Source of the DNA: Dehalococcoidia bacterium
GTDB lineage: Bacteria > Chloroflexota > Dehalococcoidia > Bin125
Direction of reading: 5' to 3'
DNA length: 42,342 nucleotides
Assembly: GCA_022825265.1 (NCBI GenBank)
Contig: JAJDXE010000004.1
Span: forward strand, 1-42,342
This document shows positions 16,857 through 24,043 of the stretch, piece by piece. The position numbers were made by a program, and so were the translations under genes. Each line of letters starts with the position of its first letter. Position 1 is the stretch's first letter. The notes under the pieces were generated by a model. The model had not been told where the DNA came from and did not search any database. It worked only from the letters and a program-made list of their open reading frames with translations.

Positions 16857-16950
16857 TTCACGGTTGTTTGGGACAGGATCTCCAGTGTTTTACGGGGTTT
16901 CGCGTGTTCAGGTTGTTCAGGTTTGTTCAGTCTGGTCCAGCCATGTTCAG
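16830..16950 (+). repeat. Phased-repeat element, copy 2
   Basis: TGTTCAGG (16830), T-tract, core at 16877-16896, then TGTTCAG units beginning at 16905, 16914, 16924, a degenerate TGGTCCAG near 16933, and 16944. The units are 9-10 bases apart, about one helical turn. The core is the exact reverse complement of the 20 bases at 3173-3192, and the order of parts matches copy 1 read on its minus strand. Confidence 0.75.
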
Positions 16951-17257
16951 TGTTGATTGGACGTGGCTGAACGGATAGCGCGGCGCAGGAGTCCTCAGAA
17001 AAAAACAGAGAGGTGTGGGGGCGTGACTGGTCAGAGGGGTCGGTGGAGGTCTCCGGGCGAGGCTGGCGTCGAGGTTGGGACAGGGTGGAGGCGGCAGCGA
17101 TTGGGATAGCGGCGCTCGTTTCGCAGTTTGACAATAGTTCGTACAATAGTGCGGTGATAGGCGTCGGAAGTCAAGCGGCTCTGCTCCGGTTGTTTGTTGC
17201 GCAGGCGACGGGGTTCTCAGGGTGATCGTGGCGTTGTGGGCGGCGGTCTGATTCCAG

Positions 17258-17342
17258 TCCCCGACTTGTTCGGGGACCCGCCTTGGGCAGCGGCCGGCTC
17301 CACAAGGGAGGTAGGGGGCAGACCCCCGAACAAGTCGGGGGA
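17258..17342. repeat. 17-base inverted repeat whose arms are themselves hairpins
   Basis: CCCCGACTTGTTCGGGG (17259-17275) and its exact reverse complement CCCCGAACAAGTCGGGG (17324-17340) are separated by 48 bases. Each arm also folds alone (CCCCGA/TCGGGG). This could be a small non-autonomous mobile element or a termination or processing structure next to tRNA-Sec. Confidence 0.75.
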
Positions 17343-17377
17343 TGAGAAATGGGAGTCAGGGGATGGGACTTCGGAAG

Positions 17378-17475
17378 TGGCGGGAGCGCATGGGAGTCGA
17401 ACCCACCCGAGACGGCGCGGACCGCCCCGCATCAGTTTTGAAGACTGTGGAGGACACCGGTCCCCTTCCGCTCCC
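17378..17475 (-). tRNA. selC: tRNA-Sec (anticodon TCA)
   Basis: 98 bases including an encoded CCA (17378-17380). On the minus strand it has an acceptor stem starting GGGAGCGG with discriminator G; the eighth pair would be G-G. It has a 6-bp D stem (GGGGAC/GTCCTC) with loop CGGT, anticodon loop CTTCAAA with TCA at 17439-17441, a long variable arm (GGGGCGG/CCGTCTC) and a T loop in GGGTTCGACTCCC. The 6-bp D stem, four-base D loop and extra-long variable arm are diagnostic of bacterial tRNA-Sec and match the E. coli selC plan. The anticodon stem has four clear pairs, then an A-A mismatch. It begins 12 bases after the DUF4956 stop on the same strand and may be read through from that operon. Confidence 0.93.
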
Positions 17476-17487
17476 GTGCAGCAGAGG

Positions 17488-18177
17488 TTAGCCGACGTAG
17501 AGGTCGACCGAGGCTGGGGCGACGGCGGCTTCGAGAGCTGTGCGGAACTCTGCCCAGCGATCGTCGTAGCGCGAACGGCGGAAGTTGGCGTGGAGGCTGG
17601 CGGTTCCGGCGTTCTGGGTGGTCGAGGCGATCTTGAAACCGCGCAGGTTGGATTGCAGGAAACTGAGCAGCGCGGCCTCGTGCTGGGTGTAGTCGGCGGA
17701 GGGCATCGTGATGATCAGATCCCGGCTGCCGGCGGTCAGGCCTCGGAGGCCGGTCGAGCCGAAGATGCGCTGGCCGACCAACACGATCGCGACGGCGGCG
17801 AAGAGGATGCCGATCAGCTCGTAGTTGTAGGTTGCGGCGCCGATCGATGAGGCGATCACGACGAGCAGGTAGCCGATCTCGGCCGGGTCCTTGATCGGCG
17901 TGCGGAAGCGGACGAACGAGAGCGCGCCGAGCAGGCCGAGCGAGAGGGGCAGCGACCACTGGATGGCGATGAAGAGGAGGGTGATCGCGGGGCCGGCGAG
18001 GAGGAAGACGCGATGGATGCCCGCGCCGCGCTGCCAGTCGCGGTAGAAGATCAGGTAGAGGGCGTAGGTCGCGATCGAGGCGGCGAGCGAGACGATCATT
18101 GCGAGGAGATATTCCTCGAAGGCGATCTCCGAGGTCGGTCCCAGCCAATCCGGCCACTGGATCAAGACGGTGGACAT
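17488..18177 (-). CDS. DUF4956 membrane protein
   Basis: 229 residues with four or five hydrophobic segments in the first 140 residues and a soluble C-terminal domain. The signature LSLGLLGALSFVRFRTPIKD followed by AEIGYLLVVIASSIGAA identifies DUF4956. Its function is unproven. Genes of this family recur beside VTC polyphosphate polymerases and CotH kinases, as here. The start is 18177, 27 bases after the VTC stop at 18205, so the two form an operon. tRNA-Sec follows directly. Confidence 0.88.
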   Translation of the reverse strand: MSTVLIQWPDWLGPTSEIAFEEYLLAMIVSLAASIATYALYLIFYRDWQRGAGIHRVFLLAGPAITLLFIAIQWSLPLSLGLLGALSFVRFRTPIKDPAEIGYLLVVIASSIGAATYNYELIGILFAAVAIVLVGQRIFGSTGLRGLTAGSRDLIITMPSADYTQHEAALLSFLQSNLRGFKIASTTQNAGTASLHANFRRSRYDDRWAEFRTALEAAVAPASVDLYVG

Positions 18178-18204
18178 GGATTCACTCCAGAATTGCGGGG
18201 AGAG

Positions 18205-18939
18205 TTAGCCCGCGCGGGCGGATTCGCCGCCGTAGAGCGTCTCGACGGCGAGCGCGTACTTCGAGTGGGCGGTGCGGCGCAGACCGAGCCGTCCGAGATG
18301 CGCCATCTGGGCAGGCAGCTCGCCCTCAGACTTCAGCTCCAGCACGCTGCCATCGCGGATCGGCAGCCAGATCGGCGCTCCGCGCGGGTCTGCCGTGCGG
18401 ACGTTGGTATCGAGCGCCGCTCGCACCGAGCCATCCGCCGCCTGCCAGCGGATCCGCTCGTAGCGAATCAACGCGGTTGGTTGCAGCGTCGGGGCGATCG
18501 GCAGTGCGGCGAAACCGGTCAGGTCGTGCAGGCGACTCGCCAGCTCCTCGCGCTCGGGGATGATCAGTCCCATCTGGTTGGGAGTCCCGCTGGACGGATA
18601 GCGAAAGCGCTGCTTGACCGAGCGCGCGCCGTCTCGGGACTTGAGTTCCAGCCAGACTCCGGCGTACGGGTCGACCGGGTCGCCGTACCAGCGCAACCGC
18701 AGCTTCTGTTTGGCGAACTCGCCGTCGGCGGAGTCCTGGTAGGAATCGAGCTGCGGCGTGTCGTAGTAGCAACTGGTGACGACGCCGAGCGGGTACTGCG
18801 GATCTCGCGGGAGTCGGGCATCGAGCCAGGCGGTCAGCAGCCCCGCCCTCGCCGCCGGCAAGGGATACTTGCGCTCCTCGCGCCAGTCCGAGGCTCGCGC
18901 TTGACCAGATGTCTGAGGACGCCGCAGGGTGAGGGCCAT
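18205..18939 (-). CDS. VTC domain protein, probable polyphosphate polymerase
   Basis: 244 residues matching the VTC tunnel fold, which in yeast Vtc4 makes polyphosphate from ATP. Basic and acidic tunnel motifs are EERKY near the start, SCYYDTPQLDSYQDS, KLRLRWYG, LELKSRDGARSVKQRFRY, RYERIRW, ALDTNVRT, VLELKSEGELP and SKYALAVE. Start 18939 (MALTLRRPQ) is chosen because the longer frame to 19167 runs through low-complexity Arg/Pro sequence and over the divergent CotH start. TACGCT lies 6 bases upstream and no Shine-Dalgarno is seen, so the mRNA may be leaderless. It is in an operon with DUF4956. Confidence 0.86.
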   Translation of the reverse strand: MALTLRRPQTSGQARASDWREERKYPLPAARAGLLTAWLDARLPRDPQYPLGVVTSCYYDTPQLDSYQDSADGEFAKQKLRLRWYGDPVDPYAGVWLELKSRDGARSVKQRFRYPSSGTPNQMGLIIPEREELASRLHDLTGFAALPIAPTLQPTALIRYERIRWQAADGSVRAALDTNVRTADPRGAPIWLPIRDGSVLELKSEGELPAQMAHLGRLGLRRTAHSKYALAVETLYGGESARAG

Positions 18940-18945
18940 GCGGCT

Positions 18946-18951
18946 AGCGTA
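18946..18951 (-). promoter_or_regulatory. -10-like element of the VTC gene
   Basis: TACGCT on the minus strand, 6 bases before the ATG at 18939. The position fits a leaderless transcript. Confidence 0.4.
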
Positions 18952-18989
18952 ACTGCTCGTTAGCTTGACTCCGGGGAGTGTGACGGCCG

Positions 18990-20378
18990 ATGAATCTGCG
19001 GATCGGCGCAGGACTGGCTCTCGCTGCGGCGTTGATCGTCGCTGCGGTCGTGTTTGCGACGGTGGCCGACTCGCCGGCGCCGCGCATGCCGTCCGAGGCG
19101 GCCGAAGCGACGATCGGCGTCGACCAGCAGCGCAGCGATCCCTTTGGGGTCGTCTTCGATCAGGCAACCGTGCGGACGTACAACATCGTGATCAGCGATG
19201 AGGAGTTCGCCAGGCTCAAGGCCGATCCGACGGCTGAGGTCTACATGCAGGCCGCGGTCGAGATCGATGGGCGACGCTATGAGCCGGTCGGAATTCGCTA
19301 CAAGGGCTTCTTCGGGATGCTGCGCTTCTGTTTCCAAGGTGGACAGCAGGTCTGCGACAAGCTGTCGTGGAAGCTGAAGTTCAATCACTACGATCCGGCG
19401 CTGCGCTACCACGGGCTGAAGCGGCTCAACTTCCACTCGATGAACAGCGACGAGACGCAGATGCGGGAGGTCCTGAGCTACCAGGTCTTCCGCGACGCCG
19501 GCGTTGTGGCGCCGCGCGCCGTTCACGCGCTGCTCGAACTGAACGGCGAGCCGCTTGGACTGTTCGCGTTGGTCGAGGACATTGACGATCGCTTCATCGC
19601 CGACCGCTTCCGTGATCGCGGGCGAGGCGTGCTCTACAAGGAGATCTGGCCCGGGAACATCGAATCGCTCTGGGTCTTCCAGGAGAACCTCGAGGACGCG
19701 ATCGCCCGTGGTCCGCTCGACGCCTCGGGCATGAGGGAGTTCTCGGAATCGTTCGCGTCTGCAGAGACGAACGAGCGGCGCTACGACGTGCTGGTCGACT
19801 ACTTGCAGGATTCCGATGACCTGTTCAACTACCTGGCCGCCGACCGGCTGTCGGACAACTGGGACGGGATCGTCGCCTGGTATTGCGTGCCCGAGTGCGG
19901 GAATCACAACTACTTCTGGTACCAGGACGCGCTGTCGGGTCGATACACACTGATTCCATGGGACCTGGAGAACACGTGGCGGTCGCCGAGTCCGATCCGT
20001 CGCTACTTCCAGATGCCCGATTGGGACGACGTGGATCGCAGCTGCCGGCGACGAGCCGTGTTCCTCGACATTCCGGCGCTGGCCCCGCATTGCGATCCGT
20101 TGATCCACTCGATGGCCACCCTAGGCTGGGAACGGTACATCGAGGCGTCGCGGGAGTTGATGCGCGAGACGATCTCTCAGGAGTTGATGCACGAGCGGGT
20201 GAATCGGCTGACCAAGTTGCTCGACCAATATGTCGAGGCCGATCCGTACGGTCCGGGTTACTCCGAGTGGAAGGAGAACGTCGGCCGTCTGTATGAGGAG
20301 ATCGACGAGCGCTGGGCGTATATTGACGCGAAAATCGAGGCCTGGGACGCGACCGGCAAGGCTCCCGGAGAAGGCTGA
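18990..20378 (+). CDS. CotH family protein kinase-like protein
   Basis: 462 residues with an N-terminal hydrophobic signal or anchor (about 5-24), so probably outside the membrane. CotH motifs are LSWKLKFN, LKRLNFHSMNSDETQMREVL, FALVEDIDDRFI, LAADRLSDNWDGI, NHNYFWYQD and YTLIPWDLENTW. CotH proteins are atypical kinases that phosphorylate spore coat proteins in Bacillus; in non-sporulating bacteria their targets are unknown. The start has GGGGAG about 13 bases upstream. The gene is divergent from VTC-DUF4956, with 50 bases between starts, so the pair may share control. Confidence 0.88.
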   Translation: MNLRIGAGLALAAALIVAAVVFATVADSPAPRMPSEAAEATIGVDQQRSDPFGVVFDQATVRTYNIVISDEEFARLKADPTAEVYMQAAVEIDGRRYEPVGIRYKGFFGMLRFCFQGGQQVCDKLSWKLKFNHYDPALRYHGLKRLNFHSMNSDETQMREVLSYQVFRDAGVVAPRAVHALLELNGEPLGLFALVEDIDDRFIADRFRDRGRGVLYKEIWPGNIESLWVFQENLEDAIARGPLDASGMREFSESFASAETNERRYDVLVDYLQDSDDLFNYLAADRLSDNWDGIVAWYCVPECGNHNYFWYQDALSGRYTLIPWDLENTWRSPSPIRRYFQMPDWDDVDRSCRRRAVFLDIPALAPHCDPLIHSMATLGWERYIEASRELMRETISQELMHERVNRLTKLLDQYVEADPYGPGYSEWKENVGRLYEEIDERWAYIDAKIEAWDATGKAPGEG

Positions 20379-20382
20379 AGCG

Positions 20383-21966
20383 ATGGCTGATCTGATTTTG
20401 CGCGGCGGCACGGTGGTGGACGGAACGGGAGCGTCGGCGTTCGCCGCCGATGTGGCGGTTGAGGGTGATCGAATCAGCGCGGTCGGCGACCTGTCGGAAA
20501 TGGCGGCTGAGCGGGAGATCGATGCTTCAGGTCTCACGGTCGCGCCCGGATTCATCGATACCCACGCACACTCGGACGGCGTGTTGCTGCGCGATCCGGT
20601 TCACGCGCACGGACTGATGCAAGGGGTGACGACTGAGTTCATCACCCAGGACGGCCTCTCCTACGCGCTGCTCTCAGAGGAGAACCTCGACTCGTACGGG
20701 CGCTACATCGCCGGGCTGTACGGTCCGCCGCCGGTTGGCCTGGACATGTCGACGATGGCGGCGTTCCGATCGCACTACGACGGCAAGGGTTGCAACGTCG
20801 CCGTGCAGGCCCCGCACGGTCCGGTGCGGCTGGAGAGCGTCGGTTTTGTGGATGCGCCGCTGGAGGGCGTGGGTTTGGCCAAGGCTGAGCGGATGGTTGC
20901 CGGGGCGATGGAGGAGGGCGCGACCGGGTTCTCGACGGGGCTTTCCTACTATCCGAACTCGTACTCGAACACCGACGAACTCGTGGCACTGAACAGGGTC
21001 GTCGCCTCCTACGACGGCGTCTACGTGACCCACATCCGCAACCACAACGACGATCGCGCGCCAGATGGGTCGGGCATCGTTGAGGCGATGAACATTGGCC
21101 GGCGCAGCGGGGTCAAGGTGCACATCTCGCACTACCGCACGTTCCCGAGCAATGCCGGAGACATCGATTCAATCATGTCTGAGGTCGATCAGGCCAAGGC
21201 CGAGGGCGTCGATGTGACGCTCGAGTGCTACCCCTACGCCGCCGCCGCGACGGTGCCCGGCTACTTCCTGCGGGGCGAGTGTCATATCGGCGGGATCGAC
21301 CGGCTGTTGGAACGTCTCGGCGATCCCGCCTGGCGCGATCGTTTGATCGACTCCCTGGAGAACCTGTTCCCCGGCCGCAGCGACGCAGCGACGTTCACCT
21401 GGATCGGGGCGGAGCATCTGAAGCACCTTGAGGGACTGTCCTTCGCCGATGCTGCCGAGCGCATGGACATGTCGGTCTCCGAGGTGACGTTGATGGTGAT
21501 GCGCGAGTCGGGGCTGCAATGCGGCTTCCGCGACGCGATGCCGTCCAGCCCCTCGGTCGCCCGGCAGGTGGAGGCGGACGTGATTGCCTTGCTCTCGCGA
21601 GACGACTACATGGTCGGCTCGGACGGCATCCCGTTCGACGAAGGCGTACCGCACCCCCGGGCCTACGGCACCTTCCCACGAATTGTCGGTCGGCTGCGCC
21701 GGCGGACCGGTGTCTCGTTGGAGCATTTGGTGCGAGGCATGACATCGCTGCCGGCGAGCCGATTCGGGCTCGCGGATCGAGGCGTGGTGGCCGAGGGGAG
21801 GTTCGCCGACCTCGCGGTGTTCAATGCAGACACCGTGATCGATACGGCCGACTTCAACGATCCCCGAACCCCACCGGCCGGAATCCCCTACGTGATCGTG
21901 AACGGCCAAGTCGCGGTCGACGGCGGTCGGCCGACCGGTGCGCTAGCGGGCCGCTCGGTCCCCTGA
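20383..21966 (+). CDS. N-acyl-D-amino-acid deacylase family amidohydrolase
   Basis: 527-residue D-aminoacylase-like metal hydrolase. The start at 20383 (MADLILRGGTVVDGTG) has GGAGAAGG 7-14 bases upstream, 4 bases after the CotH stop. Metal-site elements are GFIDTHAHSD, LECYPYAAAATVPGY, VHISHYRTF, THIRNH and VGSDGIPFDEGVPHPRAYG. GATGFSTGLSYYPNSYSNT is the D-aminoacylase substrate-loop signature. The family removes acyl groups from D-amino acids, though many relatives act on other amides. The stop is one base from the convergent CaiB stop. Confidence 0.88.
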   Translation: MADLILRGGTVVDGTGASAFAADVAVEGDRISAVGDLSEMAAEREIDASGLTVAPGFIDTHAHSDGVLLRDPVHAHGLMQGVTTEFITQDGLSYALLSEENLDSYGRYIAGLYGPPPVGLDMSTMAAFRSHYDGKGCNVAVQAPHGPVRLESVGFVDAPLEGVGLAKAERMVAGAMEEGATGFSTGLSYYPNSYSNTDELVALNRVVASYDGVYVTHIRNHNDDRAPDGSGIVEAMNIGRRSGVKVHISHYRTFPSNAGDIDSIMSEVDQAKAEGVDVTLECYPYAAAATVPGYFLRGECHIGGIDRLLERLGDPAWRDRLIDSLENLFPGRSDAATFTWIGAEHLKHLEGLSFADAAERMDMSVSEVTLMVMRESGLQCGFRDAMPSSPSVARQVEADVIALLSRDDYMVGSDGIPFDEGVPHPRAYGTFPRIVGRLRRRTGVSLEHLVRGMTSLPASRFGLADRGVVAEGRFADLAVFNADTVIDTADFNDPRTPPAGIPYVIVNGQVAVDGGRPTGALAGRSVP

Positions 21967-21967
21967 G

Positions 21968-23212
21968 CTACTCGACGACGCCATCGACGATGAGCTGCTG
22001 GAACTCCTCCTGGCTGTAGCCGCACAGTTCTCGGTAGACGTACTCGGAGTCCTCGCCGAGCAAGGGCGAGCGGCGCGGCATCGGCGGAGGCGTGTCGCTC
22101 AGCCGCCAGGGCGGGCTCTCGTACGACATCTCTCCGATGACGGGGTGGTCGCTCGTCCACCAGTGATTCCGATGCGCGAGCTGCGGATCTTCGTGCGCGT
22201 CGCGGACGTTCGATGCTCGGTGGGCGGGAACTCCGACCGCTTGCAGCATTTGCTCGACTTCGTCGACGGTCTGCTGCGAGGTCCAGGAGGTGATGCCCTC
22301 GTCGAGCGCGTCCTGCGCGGCCAGGCGTCCGGCTGCGTCACAGAGGTCGTCCGACTCAAGCCAGTCCTGCCGATCCATGATCAGGGCCAGGCAGCGCCAC
22401 TGGTCGTCGTTGGTGACGGCGATGGCGACCCAGCGATCGCCGCCGGTGTGGTCGTCGGCGCAGGGATACACACCGTGCGGGGCGTAACGGAAGTCTCGAT
22501 TGCCGAGTGGTCCGGCGACTCGTCCGGTGTTGGCCGCGTCGATCACGCCGGCGTCGAGGACGAGAGTTGAGGCTTCGAACTGGGAGAGGTCGATGTACTG
22601 ACCCTCTCCCGTGCGGCGGCGGTGATCGAGCGCGGACAGGATGCCGATGATGCCGACGTGGGTCGCGACCCAGTCGGTGTAGGCGACGCCGGTGCCGACC
22701 GGTGGTCGGTCGGGCCAACCGGTCACGCCGGTGACGCCGGCGGTGGCTTGCAGCGTGAGCCCGAAGCCGCGGAACTTGGCGTGGGGCCCGGTTTGACCTT
22801 CCATCGACATGGAGCACATGATCACGTCCGGCTTGATCTTGCGGACTTCCTCGTAGCTGAGGCCGATCCGCTCCATGAAGCCGGGCGCGAACGATTCGGT
22901 GACGATGTCGGCCGTCGCGATCAGCCGCTTCGCGACCTCACCGCCACGGGGATGGGCGAGATTGATCGCGACCGAGCGCTTGCCGCGATTGAACTTGGCG
23001 AAGTAGGCGGAGGCGTCGAGCGAGCCATCGCCGGCGGGTCGCGGGCCGCCGGAGCGGAAGGTATCGGGCCGGTGAGACGACTCGACGCGGATCACTTCCG
23101 CGCCGTGAAAGGCCATCTGCATCGTGGCGTTGGGACCGACGCCGACCCAGGCGAAGTCGGCGATTCGGATGCCGTCGAAGATGCGGGCGCCGGGAGATTC
23201 GCTGCTGCTCAT
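21968..23212 (-). CDS. CaiB/BaiF family CoA-transferase (second in operon)
   Basis: 414-residue class III CoA-transferase. N-terminal FDGIRIADFAWVGVGPNATM, GAEVIRVESSHRPDTFR, FNRGKRSVAINLAHPRGGEV and DIVTESFAPGFMERIGLSYE are typical. The catalytic Asp is probably in VAYTDWVATHVGI. The family moves CoA between carboxylic acids such as carnitine, bile acids and formyl/oxalyl groups. It is the last gene of a minus-strand unit with an enoyl-CoA hydratase and another CaiB gene; the gap to the hydratase is 14 bases and no clear Shine-Dalgarno is present. Confidence 0.9.
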   Translation of the reverse strand: MSSSESPGARIFDGIRIADFAWVGVGPNATMQMAFHGAEVIRVESSHRPDTFRSGGPRPAGDGSLDASAYFAKFNRGKRSVAINLAHPRGGEVAKRLIATADIVTESFAPGFMERIGLSYEEVRKIKPDVIMCSMSMEGQTGPHAKFRGFGLTLQATAGVTGVTGWPDRPPVGTGVAYTDWVATHVGIIGILSALDHRRRTGEGQYIDLSQFEASTLVLDAGVIDAANTGRVAGPLGNRDFRYAPHGVYPCADDHTGGDRWVAIAVTNDDQWRCLALIMDRQDWLESDDLCDAAGRLAAQDALDEGITSWTSQQTVDEVEQMLQAVGVPAHRASNVRDAHEDPQLAHRNHWWTSDHPVIGEMSYESPPWRLSDTPPPMPRRSPLLGEDSEYVYRELCGYSQEEFQQLIVDGVVE

Positions 23213-23226
23213 TTGAGGTGCAAGAC

Positions 23227-24018
23227 CTAGCGCCGCTGGAAGTTCGGGTCGCGCCGCTCTCTGAAGGCGCGAGCGCCTTCGCCAGCGTCGAGCGAGTTGC
23301 GCAGCCAGGCCTGGTTCAGTTCTTCGAGCTGGGCTTGCTCTGTGGCGTCATTGTTGAGCGCGGCGTAGATCGCCCGCTTGGTCAGCGCCATCGCCCAGGG
23401 CGCGTTGCGGGCCAGCCGATCCGCGAGGGCCAGCGCCTCGGACATCAGATCGTCGTGGGCGACGACGCGGTTGGCGATGCCGAGCTCGAGGGCGCGGTCG
23501 GCGTCGATCGGGTCTGAGGTCCAGAACGTCTCGAGGGCTCGTGAATGACCGACAAGGCGGGTCAGTGTCCACGATGCGGCCCAGTCGGGACCGAGACCGA
23601 TCTTCATGAAGCCTGGATGGAATCGCGCGTTCTCGGACATCAGGCGGATGTCGGCGGCCAGTGCGATGGCGAATCCTGCACCGGCGGCAGCTCCGTTGAC
23701 GGCGGCGATCACGGGGATCTCGAGTTGCTGGAGCTCGGCGGCGAAGCCGTATCGCAGCTCGGTCGAGGTGAGGCCGGGCTCGCTCTCTGCCGCGACGCGC
23801 TCCTCGCGGTTGGAGAGGTCCGCGCCGGAGCAGAACCCGCGGCCCGCGCCGGTGATCACCAACACTCGTGCGTCGGGGTCGCCGCGCAGTTCGGCAGTCA
23901 TCTCGCGAAGCCCAGTGCGGATGCGGGGCGAGAGCGCGTTGAGCACTTCGGGCCGGTTCAGCGTGGCTACAACGACGCCGTTGTCGCGCCGTTCAATCAG
24001 CAGATGGTCATCACTCAT
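23227..24018 (-). CDS. Enoyl-CoA hydratase/isomerase family protein
   Basis: 263-residue crotonase-fold enzyme with NGVVVATLNRPEVLNALS, GAGRGFCSGADLSN, VNGAAAGAGFAIALAADI, FHPGFMKIGLGPDWAAS and a C-terminal FRERRDPNF. The catalytic Glu position near the AAADI/FMKIGLGPD segments is not of classical EchA type: the second Glu is replaced by Asp in GLGPD, a variant common in PaaG-like isomerases. AGGAG lies 5 bases before the ATG. It sits between two CaiB genes in one transcription unit, which suggests activation, hydration or isomerisation, and CoA exchange on one substrate. Confidence 0.88.
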   Translation of the reverse strand: MSDDHLLIERRDNGVVVATLNRPEVLNALSPRIRTGLREMTAELRGDPDARVLVITGAGRGFCSGADLSNREERVAAESEPGLTSTELRYGFAAELQQLEIPVIAAVNGAAAGAGFAIALAADIRLMSENARFHPGFMKIGLGPDWAASWTLTRLVGHSRALETFWTSDPIDADRALELGIANRVVAHDDLMSEALALADRLARNAPWAMALTKRAIYAALNNDATEQAQLEELNQAWLRNSLDAGEGARAFRERRDPNFQRR

Positions 24019-24043
24019 GGCTCCTGCCTCTCGTCAGGTCCGA

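Larger units (their letters stand above)
16790..17377. other. Gene-free stretch between the dehydrogenase and tRNA-Sec
   Basis: 588 bases with no convincing gene. It holds a T-tract terminator candidate, repeat copy 2, a G-rich segment (about 17010-17095), two ACAATAGT direct repeats at 17131-17138 and 17143-17150, and a 17-base inverted repeat at 17259-17340. TTGACA (17128) and TACAAT (17142) are only 8 bases apart and do not form a normal promoter. Confidence 0.7.

Noticed and set aside
15197..17146. 649-residue minus-strand open frame
   Set aside because: It is the antisense of the dehydrogenase and Mrr paralogue, low complexity and without domains; it exists because of high GC content.
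17128..17147. TTGACA/TACAAT as a standard promoter for tRNA-Sec
   Set aside because: Spacing is only 8 bases and the orientation is opposite to tRNA-Sec.
18940..19167. Longer N-terminus for the VTC protein
   Set aside because: The extra 76 residues are Arg/Pro-rich and overlap the divergent CotH coding start.
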